Shown here piece by piece: positions 44,625 through 54,412 of a DNA stretch of 64,000 nt; position 1 is the first letter of the stretch; each line of letters begins with the position of its first letter. This DNA is from Bombyx mori (Eukaryota; Arthropoda; Insecta; Lepidoptera; Bombycidae): positions 7,130,753 through 7,194,752 of the forward strand of contig NC_085135.1 of NCBI RefSeq assembly GCF_030269925.1, in the 5' to 3' direction. The translations under genes and the position numbers were made by a program. The notes below the pieces were generated by a model, which saw only the letters and a list, made by a program, of their open reading frames with translations, searched no databases and was not told the DNA's origin.

Positions 44625-45108
44625 TGTTCGCGACGAACATAAAAATCATAGTTGTTCCCGACGGACATTTAGAAAAGTTAGAAATAGTTTTAGAATAACA
44701 AATAAATAGATACGTAAAAATAGTTATAGAAAATGTCCGTAATAAATAGTTATGTTAGAAATAAGTTGACATAAAACAGAGAATAAATAGAAATAAAGAA
44801 TAGCCAAATAGACAGTACGTTAAAAATAAGTTAGCATAAAAATGTAAATAGATAGTTAAACATGGAAACAAGTAACTTTGTAAATATTTTGTTTGAAAAT
44901 AAAGATTGGTCCTCGTGGTCTTTAATTTGGCGTGGGAACGCGGGAGCGAGTCACAATACGGGCGAGCGCTAATGGAGCGACCAGGCAAACAATAGGCGAG
45001 CGAGGCGGCCGAGAGAACAATAGACGCCCACCGTGCTCGGACTCATAATAGCGCTGGACGAGTGCGCGTGGGCGACCATAAATAGAGGGCCTACCTCGCT
45101 GCAAATTC
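44625..45108 (+). repeat. BEL2 5' LTR, first part
   Basis: Begins TGTTCGCGACGAACA, itself a small palindrome, and matches the start of the 3' LTR at 58522. Interrupted at 45108 by Jockey-1 copy 2; CTGCAAATTC (45099-45108) is the left copy of the 10-bp duplication. Confidence 0.88.
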
Positions 45109-46554
45109 GCCCGGGACACCAGTGCGCAGAGGATCCAAATTGGTTGTGCTGTACAATTTGTCGAACCCAAACGTGAGAGTGTTCAATCTAGTGTAGTTGT
45201 TACGGCGCGGAGACGTTCCGGACAACAGTACACAGGACCCGGGAACAGGTAAGTGGATTGACACTTTTTATTCCTAGACATTAGTCTAATACGGGTAGGT
45301 GTCGTCCAGCCTGTGTAGCTGCGTCACCATTTTATTTGTTGATAAAATTGGCGGACGTTAGCGCCACCAGAGTCTGGCCCCCTGTGTTTATTCCCAGTCC
45401 TGTCCTGCCCCTTGGGGTTAGGCGGGACCGAAGCTAAACCCGATTTGCTGATTATTAGCCCCGCAAGGGAACGGTAGTGTCGGGAACTAGTCGGGAGCGG
45501 TAAGTAGTGTTTAGTTAGTTTGCCTGTACATAATAGTATATTAACGTTTTAAATTAGCTTGTAATTCTGTATTTTTTCTTAGTTTTAATCAATAAAGTCC
45601 GCAAGTAGTTTCTTCAAAACTTCTTGATACAATAGTGACGCTAGTCCGTCAACCAATAGGAAGCGTTGTTCTTTCTACAAAATTTTTACAATAGCCTAGT
45701 TAATATTTTTTTTAGTTCTACCCTCATTTGCCTTAATTTTTTCTATGTCTTTAATTGTAAATATTATTAGATTATTTGATAGTTGTGGTACCGATAGACG
45801 GCACCCACAGTGGTAAACCTCCACCTAATAATTGATTGTAAATTTTTATTTTGCTTATTTTCTCTTTATATTAGTTATAGTTTCAGTAGCATTCATTTAG
45901 GTTATTTGAAGATAGTTGCTAGTATCTGTATATACTTGTTGTTTTTGTTTTTCTTAATCGTTCTGTCGCCGTCTTTGGCCAATATTGCGGCTTTGTTTTA
46001 ATTGCAATTTATAAATTAATTATTACAAAATTACTCATTAAGTTAGGCGTCCAAGTATTTATCACAACTAGGATAAAGTGATCTCTATCGATCCAGGAAT
46101 AGTGTTATTCCACATGGAACGATATCATGCTTTGGAATAAAATACATTAGTAACTATTCACACCAAATCATTTGCTTAACATTAACTACCATCTTCAATC
46201 GTTTCAATCCATTTTATTTTATTCTTTTATCTTATTGTTATTTTTATTTAACTTTGTTATTTTTAACTACCAAGTCCGCTGACGGGCCATGGACGTTGAC
46301 AGAAGGTGAAGAACGACGGTGGGGGTGGTAGCATTAGAAAGTAGTTAATTAATTTTAGGCAAGTAGTAAATTAAAACAAAATTTTATTAAATTTCTAAGT
46401 TAATTCTATTCATATATTCATATTATTACTGCTTTTGTGTCCACTGCCGAATTCGGCTACCACAACAAAAAAAAAAAAAAACCTCCTTTAACACTGCAAC
46501 TGAACCGACTGGGACCTGATGATAAAAACAACCAGTTAATAAGTTAGCAACATC
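45109..46554 (+). promoter_or_regulatory. Jockey-1 5' UTR (likely internal promoter region)
   Basis: It begins GCCCGGGACACC at the insertion point. No coding motif. LINEs of this type usually carry an internal promoter near the 5' end; no specific box was recognised. A donor-like ACAG|GTAAGT occurs at about 45247-45256. The last bases before the ORF1 ATG (GTTAGCAACATC) resemble those of copy 1. Confidence 0.5.
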
Positions 46555-48786
46555 ATGTCTGGGGGGTCACCTCCCCCCAATATCAGCACACCCGGTCCGT
46601 CCCGAAAGGGACATCAGGCAATAGCGGGCTCACCCGCTTTTTGCTCCCTACCTGCTCGCCCGGAACTAGGCACCGGAACGGACGACCGGCCCGGTCCTTC
46701 GGGCGCGGCCCGAGGGTCACCGAGGATCGGTCCGGGGGAAAGTTTCTTTCCCTTACCGGCAGATTGCTCGGGGTCCCTTCGGCCGCGCAAGAAGGCAAGG
46801 TCCGAGTCCGACCGGAGCTCTTCCGAGGCAAAAGATAAGCGCCCCCGGATAGGACCGTCATCTAAATCCTTAAGCGAGATGGAGGGGGACGAGGCTGAGG
46901 ACAACGAGGACACAACCTCGTCCGAGGACTCGTCCTCTTACGACAGCGAATCCTCAGTCTCGTCCCACTCCACCTCTAAGAGTGTGGAAAGAACCTCCCC
47001 AAAAAAGAAACCAATTCCTAAACCTAGGAGGAGTCTAGGGATGGTGGAGGTCCACCCAGTAAAACAGCTGCGTACTCCTCCTCGGTCCCCTTCTCCAGCC
47101 ATTTCTCCCATTCCGTCGGTTAGACGTAGGGGTGCCCCCACCTTAAGCAGCACGGTGGGCAATCTAGAATCAACTAGATATATGGACCTTGAGTCTACCG
47201 CCTCCCACCCTAAAATTACACCCAATCCCATTCCATCTCCAGTACCTTCCACCTCCTATGCTGCAATAGCAGCAACTCAAAAGCCATCGACCACGACTCA
47301 TAGACCAGAGTTAACCAAGTCCCCTGCTCCAGGAGGGATCCGTGCTAACGAGGCACCCCGCCGCCACCCACCTATTATGGTGGAAGCGCTCCCGAACTGG
47401 TCTCGCCACATGGCAGCCATAAGGGAGCGCTTGGGGCGGGTCCCGTCTGTGCGACCCTATGGAACAGGGTTTAGATTTCTGCCCGCGTCGGCAGAAGAAT
47501 ACAGGGTGGTTCAAGCCTACCTCGCGGGGGCCTCCTCCGCGGACAGCGCCGTAAAGTGGTACTGTTATGCGTTAGAGGAGGACATCCCCGCGAGGGTGGC
47601 GATTCGAGGCCTGCCCGCTGACACCGACGCGGCAGAAATCATAAACGCCCTAAAGGAGCTGGGGTTCCCGGCCCGCTACGCCCGGTGCATAAGGGCAAAG
47701 AGAGGGAGGCCGGGTTGCGTATTTTTCGTAACCCTTGACCACCTCTCCAAGGAAGGCCTCGCCCGCTTGTACGCAGTTGAAGAACTGCTGTACCTGCCGG
47801 GGGTGGCAATTGAGGGATGGCGACCAAACCGTGGGCCGGCGCAATGTCATCGCTGCCAGGCCTTTGGTCATGCCTCCACCAATTGCCACCGAGCGGTCCG
47901 CTGCGTTCGATGTGCGGGTGATCACATCGTGGCGGACTGCCCGAGGCCTCGGGACGGGCCCTTCACCTGCGCCAACTGTGGGAAGGACCATGCCGCCGTT
48001 GACAAACGATGTGCGGTCTACCGCAGGAAGGCGCGGATGTTGGGAGTTACCGTCCCTCCCCCTGTGCCACCGGCACCGCGTGCCCGGGGATCCCAAACTC
48101 CCGCAGTACCACCACTACGGCCAGTGCCATCATCGGCAGCCGTTAATCAAGTCCCAGCCCCGCCGGCTGTCTCAATCAAGGGTAAGGGTAAAGGGAAATC
48201 GACCCAAGCCCCAACTCTCTCCATACCAGCTCAACGTTCCAACGTAGTGGAAGCGGCTCCATCTGCCTCCACGTTGATGGCACCGGCTAATGACATGAGA
48301 CCGGCTGCCAGACCCCAACCCGTAACACGAACCAACCCCCTAAAAACAAAAAACAAAAATAAAAAGAAAAAACAAAAAACTAAGGAAAAAAAGCGGGCAC
48401 TAAAACTAGCCGCCAATCCCCCAATAGTACACCAAGAGAGAACGGCCCCTATGGTGGAAGAGGAACCAATGGAGGTCCTCGAATCCGAGGCTATCCCCAC
48501 TTCCTCTGCACCGATCAACCAGGGAAAGAACCAAGTAAGTACCACGCCATTACAGATACCAGAACCGGATAACACTCAGCCCCCACTACCACCCCGCCCG
48601 CAGAGAGAGCGGCGCAGCGGCCGACAGGACACGCAGCCTGCCGGCTTCGCTGCCTGGCTCCTCTCCCTGTGGGAGAAACTGTCCGAGGTGATCTCCGGAG
48701 TGATCCGTGAGATCGCCTCGGGAGCCAGTCCCTTCGGGGCCTTGCTCGCGGGGTTCTACCGGATGATTGCGCAGCTCAATGGCTAG
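46555..48786 (+). CDS. Jockey-1 ORF1 (Gag-like RNA-binding protein), copy 2
   Basis: Intact, 743 codons from ATG 46555 (MSGGSPPPN). Layout as in copy 1: low-complexity Ser/Pro N-terminus, the Jockey Gag core (block FLPASAEEYRVVQAYLAG at about residue 310), PRE_C2HC-like region, three zinc knuckles at about 431-487 (CHRCQAFGHASTNC and two more), a Lys-rich stretch and a hydrophobic, amphipathic C-terminus (FAAWLLSLWEKLSEVI). The core is almost unchanged between copies, while the N-terminal and knuckle-to-tail linkers have drifted. It would coat the LINE RNA and bring it to target DNA. The stop (TAG 48784-48786) overlaps the ORF2 start. Confidence 0.92.
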   Translation: MSGGSPPPNISTPGPSRKGHQAIAGSPAFCSLPARPELGTGTDDRPGPSGAARGSPRIGPGESFFPLPADCSGSLRPRKKARSESDRSSSEAKDKRPRIGPSSKSLSEMEGDEAEDNEDTTSSEDSSSYDSESSVSSHSTSKSVERTSPKKKPIPKPRRSLGMVEVHPVKQLRTPPRSPSPAISPIPSVRRRGAPTLSSTVGNLESTRYMDLESTASHPKITPNPIPSPVPSTSYAAIAATQKPSTTTHRPELTKSPAPGGIRANEAPRRHPPIMVEALPNWSRHMAAIRERLGRVPSVRPYGTGFRFLPASAEEYRVVQAYLAGASSADSAVKWYCYALEEDIPARVAIRGLPADTDAAEIINALKELGFPARYARCIRAKRGRPGCVFFVTLDHLSKEGLARLYAVEELLYLPGVAIEGWRPNRGPAQCHRCQAFGHASTNCHRAVRCVRCAGDHIVADCPRPRDGPFTCANCGKDHAAVDKRCAVYRRKARMLGVTVPPPVPPAPRARGSQTPAVPPLRPVPSSAAVNQVPAPPAVSIKGKGKGKSTQAPTLSIPAQRSNVVEAAPSASTLMAPANDMRPAARPQPVTRTNPLKTKNKNKKKKQKTKEKKRALKLAANPPIVHQERTAPMVEEEPMEVLESEAIPTSSAPINQGKNQVSTTPLQIPEPDNTQPPLPPRPQRERRSGRQDTQPAGFAAWLLSLWEKLSEVISGVIREIASGASPFGALLAGFYRMIAQLNG

Positions 48787-51511
48787 CCAGGAGCTGCGCA
48801 TCATCTACTGGAACCCCGACGGGATAGGGTCCCGGAGGTCGGAGCTCATCCGACTCGCCCAGGAGTATGACCCGCAGGTTATCCTCCTGGGCGAGACCAA
48901 GCTCAAACCTCGACAAGATTTTAGGATGCCCAACTACTTCGTGTACCGACGGGACGAACTGACCTCCAACGGGCGCCCGTTCAGGGGCACTGCGGCGCTC
49001 GTCAGGAGGGACGTGGTGCACGAGGAGCTTGAGCTACTGACCTTCGCCTCTACCAGAACGGTCGGGGTGAGGGTCCACGTACCGGGGGCCGAATTGCGGA
49101 TTTATGCCGCGTATCGACCCCCGGGTCCTGATTTTGTCGAGGACGATATTAGACGGGCCTTGAACCATGATCGCCATCCGGCCTTGGTGGTCGGGGACCT
49201 CAATGCGAAACATGTCGCTTGGGGCTCCCGAATCATCACGCCGCCCGGAAGGCGATTGTACGAGGATGCCGAAAGGGGGGACTACTGCGTGGTCGGCCCC
49301 AACGAACCCACACACGTTCCAACGTTGGCCCGGTACCAACCGGACGTATTGGACGTGTGTGTTCACAAGGGGCTACAGTGCCCTCTAGCGATAGAGGCGC
49401 TGTACGACCTGAGTACCCCTCACCTACCGATCTTGGTCACGGTGGGTTTGGGGCTCACTCGGGTCGCGACTTCCCCTCTCAGGCCTAGGGTCGACTGGCA
49501 GTCCTTTACGGGACTGCTGGCCGACCAATCCTTGTTTCAAGACCCGTCTACCCCTGATGAGGTCGACACGGCGGCTTCCCGTCTCGTCGACACCATAAGG
49601 GGAGCCCTGGACCAAGTGACGACTCTGGTACCCAGCGGGGGGCCCAGAGCGGAACTCCCGGTGCACCTCAAGACGTTAATTCGTCGGAAGAGGGCACTGA
49701 GGAGGCTCTGGGCGACATCTAGGTGTCCCAGGATTAAGCGCGAGCTCAACCGACTTGAGGGGGAGCTGGCGACTAAGATGCGGACTTACCGGGGTGATTC
49801 CTGGGAGGGGGGACTGTTGGACGCGTCCGACGACCGTACGATGGCCCCCCTTCACCGCATCTGTCGCCGGCTCACCAACAAGCCTTCCCCCACTTGCCCC
49901 TTGGAGGACGAGGGGGGAAGACGGTGTTTTACACCGTTGGCTCGTGCCGAAGTCCTGGCCAACTCGCTGGAGCGGCAGTTCACTCCGAATGTCTCTGCAC
50001 CCTCGATGGCTGCATTCCATCGCGAGGTGTCAGAGGGTGTAATCCAATTCCTCAAACCGGAATCGCCGGGAGTCGAGCTGGGAGATGACGACTTAGTCAC
50101 TCCCAGCGAGGTGCGCCTCCTCATCAAGTTGATGAAGAGGCGCAAAGCCCCCGGCGAGGACGGTATTCCTCCCCTCGCCCTGCAAAACCTCCCTCCCTCA
50201 ATCGTGTCAGCAATGACACGATTGTTTAATTCCATTCTCCGGGTAGGACACTTCCCTGGAACTTGGAAACTGGGCAAGATCATCGTCTTGCCCAAACCCG
50301 GCAAGGACAGGAGAAAGCCCTCCAGTTACCGACCGATTACCTTGCTCTCGCACGTGGGCAAGTTGTTCGAGCGGCTGCTCCTGAGGAGAATATCGCCGTA
50401 TATTCTCCTCAGGCCGGAGCAATTCGGCTTTAGAAGCGGCCACTCGACGACTCTGCAACTGACCCGTGTCCTGCATCACTTGGCGGACCGGCGAAACTCG
50501 GGCCAATACACGGTCGCGGTCCTCCTCGATATCGAGAAGGCCTTCGACCGTGTGTGGCACGAGGGGCTGGTCCACAAGCTGCGGGACGCGGGCCTACCGC
50601 ACGCTCACGTGCGACTGCTCGGGTCGTATCTGGAGGGCAGAACCTTCTTTGTCGCGGTCGAGGGCGCACGGTCTTCCGTGCGTCCCATTACGGCCGGGGT
50701 TCCCCAGGGTAGTGTCCTATCACCTATCCTATACGCCCTCTACACTAATGACATCCCCACCCTGGAGGGTCACCTTCGGGCGTGGGAGGAGGACGTGAAG
50801 TTGGCCTTGTTCGCTGACGACTCGGCCTACTTCTCGTCCTCCCCGTTCCCCTCTGCAGCCATCATGAGGATGCAGAGGCTTTTGGACATACTGCCCCAGT
50901 GGCTGGACCGTTGGAGAGTCGCGGTCAATGTGGGAAAGACCGCGGCCTTACTCTACGGTCCGGTCCGTATCAGAGTCGTCCCAAAGAAACTCAGCCTCCG
51001 AGGTGTGAATGTCGAGTTCAGGACCACGGTCCGGTATCTCGGATGCGACATCGACCGCTCTTTGAGCATGGTCGCGCACGTCAACCGAGTCATCGGTCAG
51101 GCTCGCGCGGCCATGTTCTTGTTGCGGCCGGTGTTTGCGTCCGGGCTTCCGACCAGGACCAAACTCGCCATTTACAAGACATACGTCCGTTCCCGCCTCA
51201 CATACGCTGCTGTGGCCTGGTATCACCTGTTGTCGCCGTCCCAGCGATCTAGGTTGCAGGCCCAGCAGAGTCTTTCCCTCCGCATTATCGTCGGGGCCGG
51301 GCAGTACGTCAGAAATGACGTTATTGCCCGGGACCTAGGTGTGGAGTCGCTCGTGGAGTTTGTGACTAGGCTCGCCCGTAATATGTACGAGCGAGCCGAA
51401 AACGGGCCCCATGAGCATCTCCACAACATAGCCCCGCTGCACGCCAGACCACCGGATGGTACGGCGTTGCCGCGGGAGCTATTGGTACCCCCGACGATCG
51501 TTCGGAGATAA
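48779..51511 (+). CDS. Jockey-1 ORF2 (endonuclease-reverse transcriptase), copy 2
   Basis: Intact, about 910 codons from ATG 48779, chosen over the in-frame upstream ATG at 48767 because ATGGCTAG gives a stop-start overlap with ORF1. APE endonuclease residues are seen in LLGETKL and VGDLNAKH; the C-terminal block reads STPHLPI, with Pro where most APE-type LINEs have Asp before His. RT blocks: RKAPGEDGIPP, SSYRPITLL, EQFGFRSGHST, LDIEKAFDRV, GVPQGSVLSPIL and FADDSA at about residue 681. A palindromic coding stretch lies at 50380-50413. Length and order are normal for Jockey. Confidence 0.93.
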   Translation: MASQELRIIYWNPDGIGSRRSELIRLAQEYDPQVILLGETKLKPRQDFRMPNYFVYRRDELTSNGRPFRGTAALVRRDVVHEELELLTFASTRTVGVRVHVPGAELRIYAAYRPPGPDFVEDDIRRALNHDRHPALVVGDLNAKHVAWGSRIITPPGRRLYEDAERGDYCVVGPNEPTHVPTLARYQPDVLDVCVHKGLQCPLAIEALYDLSTPHLPILVTVGLGLTRVATSPLRPRVDWQSFTGLLADQSLFQDPSTPDEVDTAASRLVDTIRGALDQVTTLVPSGGPRAELPVHLKTLIRRKRALRRLWATSRCPRIKRELNRLEGELATKMRTYRGDSWEGGLLDASDDRTMAPLHRICRRLTNKPSPTCPLEDEGGRRCFTPLARAEVLANSLERQFTPNVSAPSMAAFHREVSEGVIQFLKPESPGVELGDDDLVTPSEVRLLIKLMKRRKAPGEDGIPPLALQNLPPSIVSAMTRLFNSILRVGHFPGTWKLGKIIVLPKPGKDRRKPSSYRPITLLSHVGKLFERLLLRRISPYILLRPEQFGFRSGHSTTLQLTRVLHHLADRRNSGQYTVAVLLDIEKAFDRVWHEGLVHKLRDAGLPHAHVRLLGSYLEGRTFFVAVEGARSSVRPITAGVPQGSVLSPILYALYTNDIPTLEGHLRAWEEDVKLALFADDSAYFSSSPFPSAAIMRMQRLLDILPQWLDRWRVAVNVGKTAALLYGPVRIRVVPKKLSLRGVNVEFRTTVRYLGCDIDRSLSMVAHVNRVIGQARAAMFLLRPVFASGLPTRTKLAIYKTYVRSRLTYAAVAWYHLLSPSQRSRLQAQQSLSLRIIVGAGQYVRNDVIARDLGVESLVEFVTRLARNMYERAENGPHEHLHNIAPLHARPPDGTALPRELLVPPTIVRR

Positions 51512-52282
51512 AGCTCCTCGCCGGCTGTGAGGCCGGGGAGGACCTATGAGCGCCCCTCTCGGAGCTGAGTTTCACCAGCCTCTAGTCCCACGCCTCTTGC
51601 CCGTTTGGCGGGTCCCCCGTAAGGGGACCGCGGCTGCACCCCGTAGGTGCAGCCTCATTTCCACGAGGGGCTTTGACCCCACCCCCCACCCCCTTTTGGG
51701 AAGGGGTGTTCTTACCCGCTACAGTCCTCCCCCCCATCAATATTGTATAACGATGGGGAGAGGGGGAGAGGACTGTAGCGTGGAGTGCGGATTCGCTCTC
51801 TCCCCCATATTAGGTTAGCTAGGTTATGTTAGGTTAAGTTAGATTAGGATTAGTTTAGGTGTGACGGCGCGCGCTGTCCCGGCACTCCACGGAGTGCAGG
51901 AACGGCGCGCTGCCGCCACTTAGATGTAAGTTAGATTAAGTTAGGTTTACTTTAGGTTAAGTTAGGTTAAGATGAAATTGTAAATAGTACAGGGAAAAAA
52001 AAAAAAACAAAAAAAAAACAAAAACAAAAATAAAAAAAAATTATGGAGGAGAGCAGCAGCCGCCCCCGGAAGAAGAAGGGAAGAAAGAAGAGGAAGAAGA
52101 AGTGGAAGAAAGAAGCGAAGAGAGAAGAATAAAGTCGCGCCCACTTCAAATTTCAAGCCTACAAAACACCATCCAGCAGCGCATCACCCCTGCCTCATTA
52201 GGCAGGGAGCCACATGTCCGGGCAGAGGGGTTTCCCCGAGGCCCGCTCCGCGCCCCCGCAAGGGGACGCGACGACCCCACGA
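51512..52282 (+). other. Jockey-1 copy 2 3' UTR: hairpins, internal A-tract, poly(A)-less structured end
   Basis: GC-rich hairpins (51660-51800; GGCACTCCACGGAGTGC at 51881-51897) are followed by a TTAGGTTA-like stretch and an A-rich tract (51989-52040). About 240 bp of further sequence ends in ACATGTCCGGGCAGAGG and a GC-rich terminus, GACGACCC, at 52270-52277. A perfect 8-bp stem with a CATT loop is at 52188-52207. The same terminal module ends the copies at 33739 and 10270. Confidence 0.8.
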
Positions 52283-52292
52283 CTGCAAATTC

Positions 52293-52592
52293 AGTTCGAG
52301 ACAGCGAGCCGGCGAGTCAAGACCTCTCCAGAAGAAGAGAAGAGGAGAGAGCCAACCGAACAAGAAGAGACTCGCTCCTACGCCCTGCGCCGGTCAAGCC
52401 ACGAGGACCGTGTGAACGCCATACTGAAGCCTTCGTTATTTTCCTCGAACCAATCCCAGCACCCGTTCCGCGACAGCCACTGCGGCAATACTCGAGCCAC
52501 CACGTTTCAACTAGTAAGAAGTCTAAAAATCACACGTGGTGGCCGAAACCTGAGCGGTGGCCGTCCGGAATATTGGTCCTTCGAGAGCCGGA
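52293..52592 (+). repeat. BEL2 5' LTR, second part, and primer-binding site
   Basis: Continues the LTR to ...GTCCGGAATA (52572). Then TGGTCCTTCGAG (52574-52585) fits the 3' end of insect tRNA-Tyr; after 12 bases there is a 2-base insertion relative to my recollection of the tRNA before the match continues. Confidence 0.8.
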
Positions 52593-52639
52593 TTCATTTG
52601 GGGAAGACCGAAGAAAATCGAAATTTGAAGATAGAAGAA

Positions 52640-54412
52640 ATGGTGCTCACACGGTCCGAGAAGATGAGGTCGTCGCGCCTTGACCGGCCCGGCAACGAAG
52701 CTGTCTCGGGCTCAACATCGCAAGACGCACAGCAACGAGCTGTGACGGCCGCGCCGCGTTCGGGAGTGACGCAGGGACCGCCACCGTTGGCGGCAACCTC
52801 CTCCCAGTTAACCGCGCCGCGTTCGGGAGTGACGCAGGGACCGCCACCGATGGCGGCACCCTCCTCCCAAGTGGAAAAGTGTCCGGGAGTGCCGCGGGGC
52901 TCACAAGCGATGCCCCCCTCCCGCCATATATTGCCTACGCAATACTCGCCGGCGTCGCCAACGGGACCGAACAGCGGGGTCTGTCGTCGAGTGGTCAGAC
53001 CTCCCAGCACCGCGACACCGGCAACCACTTCAGGCGACGCAGCAACGGAGAGCGTCGTATCCGCGAGCCAGAACAGAAAAGAGTCAGCGCTCACGGCCAA
53101 TCCGATTGTACACGGGTCCCACATCACGGACGCCGCTGCCAAAATCTCGACGACAGAAGAAGGCTCCACACTCCGCGACGGGATGGCGCCACCAGTACGA
53201 GGATCTTCGAGAAAGTCGAGTCAACAGTCACAACGGCTGTTGCTTATGGCGCGCCTCAAAGAAGAGCATCTCCGCGCCAAGGAAGAACAAGCCCGACTCC
53301 AAGCAGAGCTCGCCGCCGCCCGCATCTCAACATTAGAAGCCGAAGCGCTCGTTGAAGAGGAGGAAGATGCGCGCACAACACTCACGGAGGACGAGAACGA
53401 GCAATCACAGCGCATCGATACATGGCTCAGTCAACAACGATCGATCGCGCTACACGGAGTCGAAGAAACAGTAATGCAGCCAACACACGGATCACCAGCC
53501 ACCATCGAGCAACCGCAACTGGAACTTCCCGCACCAATAGAACAGCTGAAGCTACCGGCCCCTGCCGCGGCACCGATTGCCGTACCTGTCGCACCGAAGA
53601 GCGACATCGCCGAACTAGCAGCTGCCATCGCGACGGCCGCCCGCCAAGCCAGGCCCGGACCATCGCATCGGTACTACGGGGAGCTTCCAGTGTACAGTGG
53701 ATCGCACCAAGAATGGCTCTCCTTCAAGGTCGCCTACGCCGAATCAGCGGACAGCTTCAGCGCCGCAGAGAACACTGCGAGACTTCGGCGTACGTTAAGA
53801 GGAAGAGCAAGAGAAGCGGTCGAAAACTTGTTGCTGCATTACACCGAGCCCGCCGAGATCATGCGGACTCTAGAATCGCGCTTCGGACGTCCAGAAGCAA
53901 TCGCCGCAACGGAGCTGGAACGACTGCGCGCGCTGCCACGCTGCACGGACACACCGAGGGACATCTGCGTATTCGCGAATAAGGTGAACAACGTCGTCGC
54001 CGCTCTGAGGGCCCTCGACCGCGTACATTATATGTACAACCCGGAGCTCACCAACATCACATCAGAGAAGCTGCCGTCCACTCTACGCCACCGCTGGTTC
54101 GAATTCTCAGCGACTCAACCGGCGGGAGAACCGGACCTCGTCAAGCTGTCGCGCTTCTTACAGCGCGAGGCGGACCTGTGCAGCCCATACGCACAGCCGG
54201 AACCAGAGACGAGAGTGGAGAACACCAGCGGTCGGCGGAAGATGGTGAACACGCCTCAGAGGACGCACACCACGCAAGCGAAGGAAGAGAGGAAATGCGC
54301 AGCATGTCAGAAGCCGGGGCACATCCCACAAGATTGTCCCGAATTGCATGGCAAGGCCATTTCGAGTTACGCAAATGGACCTCGAACAACGAGGAGGTAC
54401 GGTGCCACATGA
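52640..54412 (+). pseudogene. BEL2 Gag, joined to a deletion junction
   Basis: The start is at ATG 52640 (MVLTRSEKMRSS), shortly after the primer site; the frame is open upstream only because the LTR happens to lack stops. The N-terminal part is Pro/Ser-rich with a 21-residue tandem duplication (52751-52876). A coiled coil follows (RLKEEHLRAKEEQARLQAEL, about residues 210-235), then the BEL capsid-like region (LPVYSGSHQEWLSFKVAYAE), and one CCHC knuckle (CAACQKPGHIPQDC, 54298-54339). At about 54356 the frame meets a deletion and runs out of frame to a stop at 54412. Gag itself is complete through the knuckle. Confidence 0.85.
52751..52876 (+). repeat. tandem repeat in BEL2 gag, 2 x 63 bp
   Basis: Units 52751-52813 and 52814-52876 encode the same 21-residue block (APRSGVTQGPPP...) twice and keep the frame. 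Confidence 0.9.

Larger units (their letters stand above)
45109..52282 (+). mobile_element. Jockey-1 LINE copy 2, apparently full length, 10-bp target duplication
   Basis: A 7174-bp Jockey-clade LINE, flanked by CTGCAAATTC (45099-45108 and 52283-52292). Order: 1446-bp 5' UTR, ORF1 (46555-48786), ORF2 (48779-51511), and a 771-bp 3' UTR containing an internal A-tract and a hairpin-rich poly(A)-less end. Both ORFs are open. It is one of the youngest insertions of the window because it interrupts the LTR of BEL2. Confidence 0.92.

Noticed and set aside
48767..48778. Upstream in-frame ATG as the ORF2 start of Jockey-1 copy 2
   Set aside because: The ATG at 48779 overlaps the ORF1 stop exactly in both copies, which is the more convincing start.
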